From Eremomyces bilateralis CBS 781.70 (lineage: Eukaryota > Ascomycota > Dothideomycetes > Eremomycetales > Eremomycetaceae): a stretch of DNA of 64,000 nt. The stretch covers positions 667,821-731,820 of the forward strand of contig NW_022985075.1 of assembly GCF_010015585.1 (NCBI RefSeq). The letters run 5' to 3'. Position numbers and translations under genes: made by a program. The notes under the pieces are model-generated. The model did no database searches. It was not told where the DNA came from and was given only the letters and a program-made list of their open reading frames with translations. Positions 60,001 to 64,000 of this stretch are shown in pieces; positions within the stretch are counted from its first letter, which is position 1; the number at the start of each line of letters is the position of its first letter.

Positions 60001-62841
60001 CTTTGGGCTTTCATGGATGCGGAACGGTCGCATTTTGGTTTCGTTACCTGTACGCCGGAATATTTGACTCCAGCTAGACAATTCTCCGGCCATACCTAAC
60101 TTATCATAGTGGGGTTGGCGGTTCGTGCAGGCATCGGTGTATTAGAACCGATGCCGAGTCGAGCACCGGTCGTGATGGACCAGGGAGTCCTCAGTGGTAC
60201 AAACTACAATGCGACCAGTCGCTACCGTAGATTCACATCAGACTTTACGCTCTTTGCCCGGCTTCAAGAGCATCGGCGGTCGCAATGATGATGGGAGGAA
60301 GATGATCATTCATAGCAGTTTTGTCGCCAGCTTGCCGACCAACATGACCAGCGTCCAGTATCTTCAACATCTGGTAAGTGGTAACCGTGCCGGATCGTTC
60401 GGGTTTGAGGAGCTTCAAACCTTCGAGAACAACAGCAGAAGCTATTCCGAGTTTCAATATTCAAACACTTCTTGCGATTCCAGTGCCCCGTCAAGGACCC
60501 CACGCCGCACAGGCCAGTAGTCGCGTGCCGAATAGGATGCCCTGACAGGATACCTAACCACTTCGGGTATCCTTGGTGTCGTGCAATCTGTAATCTGACA
60601 ATTTCGCCGCCGTCATAGAATTCCAGGACTGAGGCTCGGAAGCGATGGCGGTGGGGACTGGCCTGGGGCTTCGATGGAGATCAGAAGCCGGGGATAGGGA
60701 GTTAGGGACGGACAATCAGACGGACACAGTCGACTGACGGCGTGGCGGCGTGATAGTGAGCTGCAATCTGCTGCTGCTGGAGGTTCGAACTTCAAAATTC
60801 CAAAGTTTCAAAATGAGGAGTCGATGAGTTGGCTGTCTCGAGTCTCGACTCTCGTGGGCTGCAAGCCTGGAACAGGATGATCGATAAGGACGCGGAAGTG
60901 GAGGGCAGCAAAATAGTGGGTGCGTTCAAGGATCAGGGATGATGGCAGGGATGGGATCGGGGACAAGGTCAAGGATATCATTGCCTTGCTGGCTCTTGGC
61001 AGCAGGTGCGACTGGCCGGTGGATCCTGGAGCTTCTGCGGTTCGGTAGTTCAGCGGTTGAGCCTTGGGGTTGGGATTGGGCGGTTTGCCCTTTGGGAAAG
61101 CGTGCCGCGTGCCGCGTGGGGGGCCTTCGGCACGGACTTGCTTGCATCTTGCGCACTGGGCACTCTGATAACCCCCTGGAATGGGAATAGACGTACCCCC
61201 ACATTCCCCGTCCTGCTTCCACCGCCCATGTGCCTTTTTCGGAGTCGGTCCAATTATCCAATGGGCAATGATGCTGACCTGGGAGTTTGGACTGCGAATC
61301 TCGACCATCTCCTTCAATCTCTCACCGTTCAACTCCGTTGTCCACGTCGCAATTTAGGATTCGGGGGGCTCGCATGTGCTGGGCTGCTGGTCGTTTCGAT
61401 TGTCCCTCCGTGGCGCCGGAAGGGGAGCGAATCCGCGTTTCATGTCTCATGTCTTCCGTTTTCGCAACTTGCTCTTCTTCGGCAGCGTTTCGAAAAGAGT
61501 GAGCCCCTGTGGGTGATCGATGGCGGTCGGAATCCTCCGTCAAACCTGAAGCAACGTCATCAACGATAGGGCAGATTTGGGGTTGTAGACCTCCATGCTT
61601 TTCATCTCGACTTCGTAGTTCGTACTTCGGTCCGAGATCTTTGGGGGTTGGATCAATACCTCCGAGCCTGGAGGAATCGACAATGGATGAAGAGGACCTT
61701 TTTGCGGCGGATCTAATATGAGGGGGAATCAAGATAGCCCACGTCTGGTTCGAGGCTGGCTCATGATGTTATGCAGACAGCCATCCATTTCATACGACCT
61801 ATCAAGTGGAATGCTCCTAGACAGCCTGGCATGAATGTACACACGTGATAAACTTGAACGTGGAGGCGCGAATTGAAGTCTCCTTGACCGATTGAACGAT
61901 AGAATTGAATCGAAGCTTGCGGCTCTCAATAATACAGATAGGAAAAGAGCAGGACAGAGAGCAGTTTATATGCTCCAGGAATCCAAGTCAACGGGGCTGA
62001 AACCCGAGTTAAAAAAAATCTCTTCTCGTTGGTTCCAGGACCAGATAAGTTATCGCGGGTGCCTGTCGAATGTCACACAGCAACATCCCTATCCTACCAA
62101 TGAGCCCACGCGTTGGGCGATGGGAAACTCGCTCTGACCACTCCGAAGTCCACGCAGTCCTGAGCTGAAGACCTTTCGTGCTCAGGTGCGCTGGATATTA
62201 GGACGACATCCTGTCGGTCTCAGACACTTTCGCCGCTTTGTTATCCTCTTGAGTCGACTGACGTTCAATATTTGCCGAAATTCCCATTGCGGAACCAGAC
62301 GCCTTATCTGTAGCAAGTAGTTACATACAATCGTCCCGGGAACCATGATGGTGTGCTCTGAACCTGGTGGCAATCCTCAAAGTTCTGCGTCCAGATCGCG
62401 GAGAACCCTTGTAGTATCACGATAAGATGCGGAGCTTAGGATAAGCTTGCATCACCTTTGGCTGGGTGGGCCTTTTGATACTGTTTAGTCGCTTGGTACC
62501 TGAATCCTGAGGGACCCTGGATCTCATTGAAACATAGTCGAGCTAAACCCAACCATATCCTACTCTTCTTATTTTCGTTCCTCGTTATCCAGATTCCCGT
62601 TGCAAGATCCCGGCCTCATCTCGTTCCCTGGCCAGAGGTAATGCTCAGAGCTGCGGTGCATGTGTTCAAGGCGCGGCTTGTGATCGCAGTATTATCTCCC
62701 GCTTCTGATCCTATTATCGGGAAGAACGAGCAATGCCCGCTCTATATCGTGGAGTATTCGTAGGGTGACCGCGGACTTGGAACTTCCAATGGATACAAAG
62801 GACTTCGACTTGCAAGTCCAAGTCCCAAGTGACATATCCTC
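57086..62841. other. 5.7-kb region between areA and hsk3
   Basis: No supportable gene. The areA-proximal 0.6 kb is probably its long 5' leader. An inverted repeat TTACCGTA/TACGGTAA lies at 58042-58071. Frames around 60.2-60.5 and 60.8-61.6 kb reach 110-187 codons but either lack ATG or run on both strands together, and none has a domain I know. Long upstream regions are normal for areA-type regulators. Confidence 0.5.
58042..58071. repeat. TTACCGTA / TACGGTAA inverted repeat
   Basis: Two exact 8-bp arms (58042-58049 and 58064-58071) separated by 14 bp, about 1 kb upstream of areA. It could be a regulator-binding palindrome or chance. Confidence 0.5.
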
Positions 62842-63206
62842 TCAATCGCCGTGTCTCTGGGACTCGTTCTGTGAAGACTGCGCAGCATTGTTGGAGTCAC
62901 TCATAGTCTCCTCACCCAACACTTTACTAGCGGCCATAAACCTATTGGACAGATATTAGCTAGGGGACTTGACGGACTGATGATGGATCTCAGAACTCAC
63001 ATCGCACCCGAATAGGCGCCCAACCCACGCATGCTCTCCGCTTGAATCGAGGTCATGCGAAGCAGGTTTTCCAGATCCGACATATGTGCCGTCAGTTGGG
63101 CGAGTTGCGAGTGGAGGTGGGATAGCTGTCGTGGTTTTTGCGAGGGAATGGTGCTCAATCGCGACGCTACTCCAGTCGAAGTGCTTCGTGGTGGTGGTTG
63201 TGACAT
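62842..63206 (-). CDS. hsk3: DASH complex subunit Hsk3
   Basis: Small outer-kinetochore protein of the DASH/Dam1 ring, which couples kinetochores to spindle microtubules. Exons 63206-63001 and 62941-62842 (59-nt intron, phase 2) give 101 residues. The Hsk3 core is visible as RQLSHLHSQLAQLTAHMSDL, ENLLRMTSIQAESMRGLGA, then across the intron AMFMAASKVLGEET, the expected conserved end. Reading through the intron instead stops at once, because the donor GTGAGT supplies a TGA. The ATG at 63206 begins SQPPPRST; the frame upstream has no ATG. It is divergent from mrs2 with 308 bp between start codons. The gene is easily missed by automated calling because of its size. Confidence 0.92.
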
Positions 63207-63514
63207 GGTCGACGATTGGTGAGGATCAGATTTCGTTGGGCGGGCAGTTGCGCTATGAGGGGGAGTGTGTGAAGTATTGATGAGAGCTGAAACGCGCAAC
63301 TCTAGTGAATAGTCGAATTAACTAACTTAGACTGATGGTAAGTTAATCTGACCTGGATGTAAACACTGATGCTCGGCGGGATGGTGGTTCATCTAATTTC
63401 TGACTAAGCCGAATGTTGGACGTCACCGAACCTCGTATCAAAACTTTCTCCCAATTTGACGAGAGCAACGGCCACCCTAGATGGTTGCTTTGCCATTAGA
63501 ACGAGCATCTAGAG
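63207..63514. promoter_or_regulatory. Compact bidirectional promoter hsk3 / mrs2
   Basis: Only 308 bp separate the two divergent start codons, so both genes must take their core promoters from this stretch. No TATA-like element is evident. Confidence 0.5.
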
Positions 63515-64000
63515 ATGCAGCCACTCATTCTGAAGACTCGCCCGGTACCGTCACTCGACCTGCTCAAATATCTGAGAAAGTTGAACGGTGCCCGCCGCTC
63601 CGTCTCCTCTCAGCATGTCGGGATAAAGGTGGCAACCGGCGAACTCTCTCGACTCCGACCTCTACGATCCCAAATTGGCTCCAGGAATCCCTTCTCAAGA
63701 CTCCAGCTTTCCAGTCGAAATAGATTATGCGGCGTGTCTGTGACAAGGCAATGTCTCGGGATCGCGCGGCCGGAAGGGATTCGACCCTTCACCTCCTACG
63801 TCCGAAACGCCTTCTTCGGACCGTGGACCTCCAAGAAGCGGAAGAACTACGAACAGCTTGAGCCCAATGATCTGCCGATTTCGAGCTTCATCGACGATAC
63901 CTCCTATCCTTCCCGAGTCACCAAAGCCTCCAACGACCTCAAGTTGCGATGTACCGAGTTCGATGAGAACGGGAACGTCACGCTCGTCAACGGGGAATAT
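63515..64000 (+). CDS. mrs2: Mitochondrial Mg2+ channel Mrs2 (CorA family), 5' part
   Basis: Start of a gene cut by the window edge; 162 codons are present. Mrs2 is the inner-mitochondrial-membrane magnesium channel of the CorA superfamily. The ATG at 63515 opens a frame with an Arg/Ser-rich, acid-poor first 75 residues, typical of a mitochondrial presequence. It continues with RPFTSYVRNAFFGPWTSKKR and then LKLRCTEFDENGNVTLVNGE, the first conserved block of fungal Mrs2 just before the KKSELI...PRDLRKID segment expected beyond the edge. The GMN pore motif would lie much further on and cannot be checked. No intron is seen in this part. The family call rests on the LRCTEFDENGNV block. Confidence 0.85.
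   Translation, partial: MQPLILKTRPVPSLDLLKYLRKLNGARRSVSSQHVGIKVATGELSRLRPLRSQIGSRNPFSRLQLSSRNRLCGVSVTRQCLGIARPEGIRPFTSYVRNAFFGPWTSKKRKNYEQLEPNDLPISSFIDDTSYPSRVTKASNDLKLRCTEFDENGNVTLVNGEY

Noticed and set aside
60245-60457. Minus-strand frame reading ASAVVLEGLKLLKPERSG
   Set aside because: It looks protein-like locally, but it is only 70 codons, lies alone, and I could not place it in any family. It might be a fragment of a decayed gene, but that is not supportable by reading alone.
61040-61110. tRNA-like D-arm sequence (GTAGTTCAGCGGTTGA)
   Set aside because: No matching acceptor stem, anticodon arm or T-loop (GGTTCRANNCC) follows, so it is not a tRNA.
60808-61569. Overlapping frames of 174 and 187 codons on opposite strands
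   Set aside because: Both strands are open over the same DNA and neither resembles a known protein.

Overview
The window is nuclear DNA of a filamentous ascomycete, most likely Eurotiales (Aspergillus/Penicillium/Monascus-like). The evidence is the short spliceosomal introns (mostly 49-70 nt), pyrimidine-rich promoters, and a gene set typical of Pezizomycotina: the Pls1-class tetraspanin, a RID/Masc1/DmtA-class DNA methyltransferase, AreA, McmA and the DASH subunit Hsk3. I cannot fix the genus. I traced eighteen genes by joining exons; all are complete except the magnesium transporter cut by the right edge. No rRNA, tRNA, CRISPR array or intact transposable element could be supported. LAYOUT: 0.25-1.1 kb (-) MADS-box McmA; 3.7-4.6 kb (+) Pls1 tetraspanin; 4.9-6.9 kb (-) CANIN/Nse6-like SMC5/6 factor; 10.2-14.8 kb (+) P4-ATPase flippase DnfA; 15.5-17.5 kb (-) amidophosphoribosyltransferase Ade4; 19.2-21.6 kb (+) DNA methyltransferase; 21.8-22.7 kb (-) small SAM methyltransferase; 23.6-24.8 kb (+) BTB protein; 25.2-27.3 kb (-) TRI12-type MFS transporter; 31.6-33.4 kb (-) second MFS transporter; 34.6-35.2 kb (+) Gna1; 35.4-36.4 kb (-) TYW3; 36.9-40.7 kb (+) DUF2461 protein with abnormally long introns; 48.2-49.7 kb (+) Zn2Cys6 regulator; 51.3-52.9 kb (+) TRIP4/Rqt4-like zinc-finger protein; 54.1-57.1 kb (-) AreA; 62.8-63.2 kb (-) Hsk3; 63.5 kb onward (+) Mrs2. 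HOW THEY RELATE: these are mostly unrelated housekeeping and regulatory genes, not one biosynthetic cluster. They cover transcriptional control (McmA, AreA, C6 factor), membrane and polarity functions (DnfA, Pls1), nucleotide and cell-wall precursor supply (Ade4, Gna1), tRNA and ribosome quality control (TYW3, TRIP4/Rqt4), and chromosome maintenance (CANIN protein, Hsk3, DNA methyltransferase). Divergent pairs with short shared promoters are hsk3/mrs2 (308 bp), TYW3/DUF2461 (about 0.5 kb) and MFS/gna1 (about 1.2 kb). Gene-free stretches are long beside the regulators: 2.6 kb between mcmA and pls1, 7.5 kb before the C6 factor, 5.7 kb beyond areA. The points most worth a second look are the DUF2461 gene, whose conserved exons are separated by non-coding blocks of 924, 761 and 449 nt, and the DNA methyltransferase, which has unusual residues around its catalytic motifs, a GC-AG first intron and a 13-residue tandem repeat in its tail.
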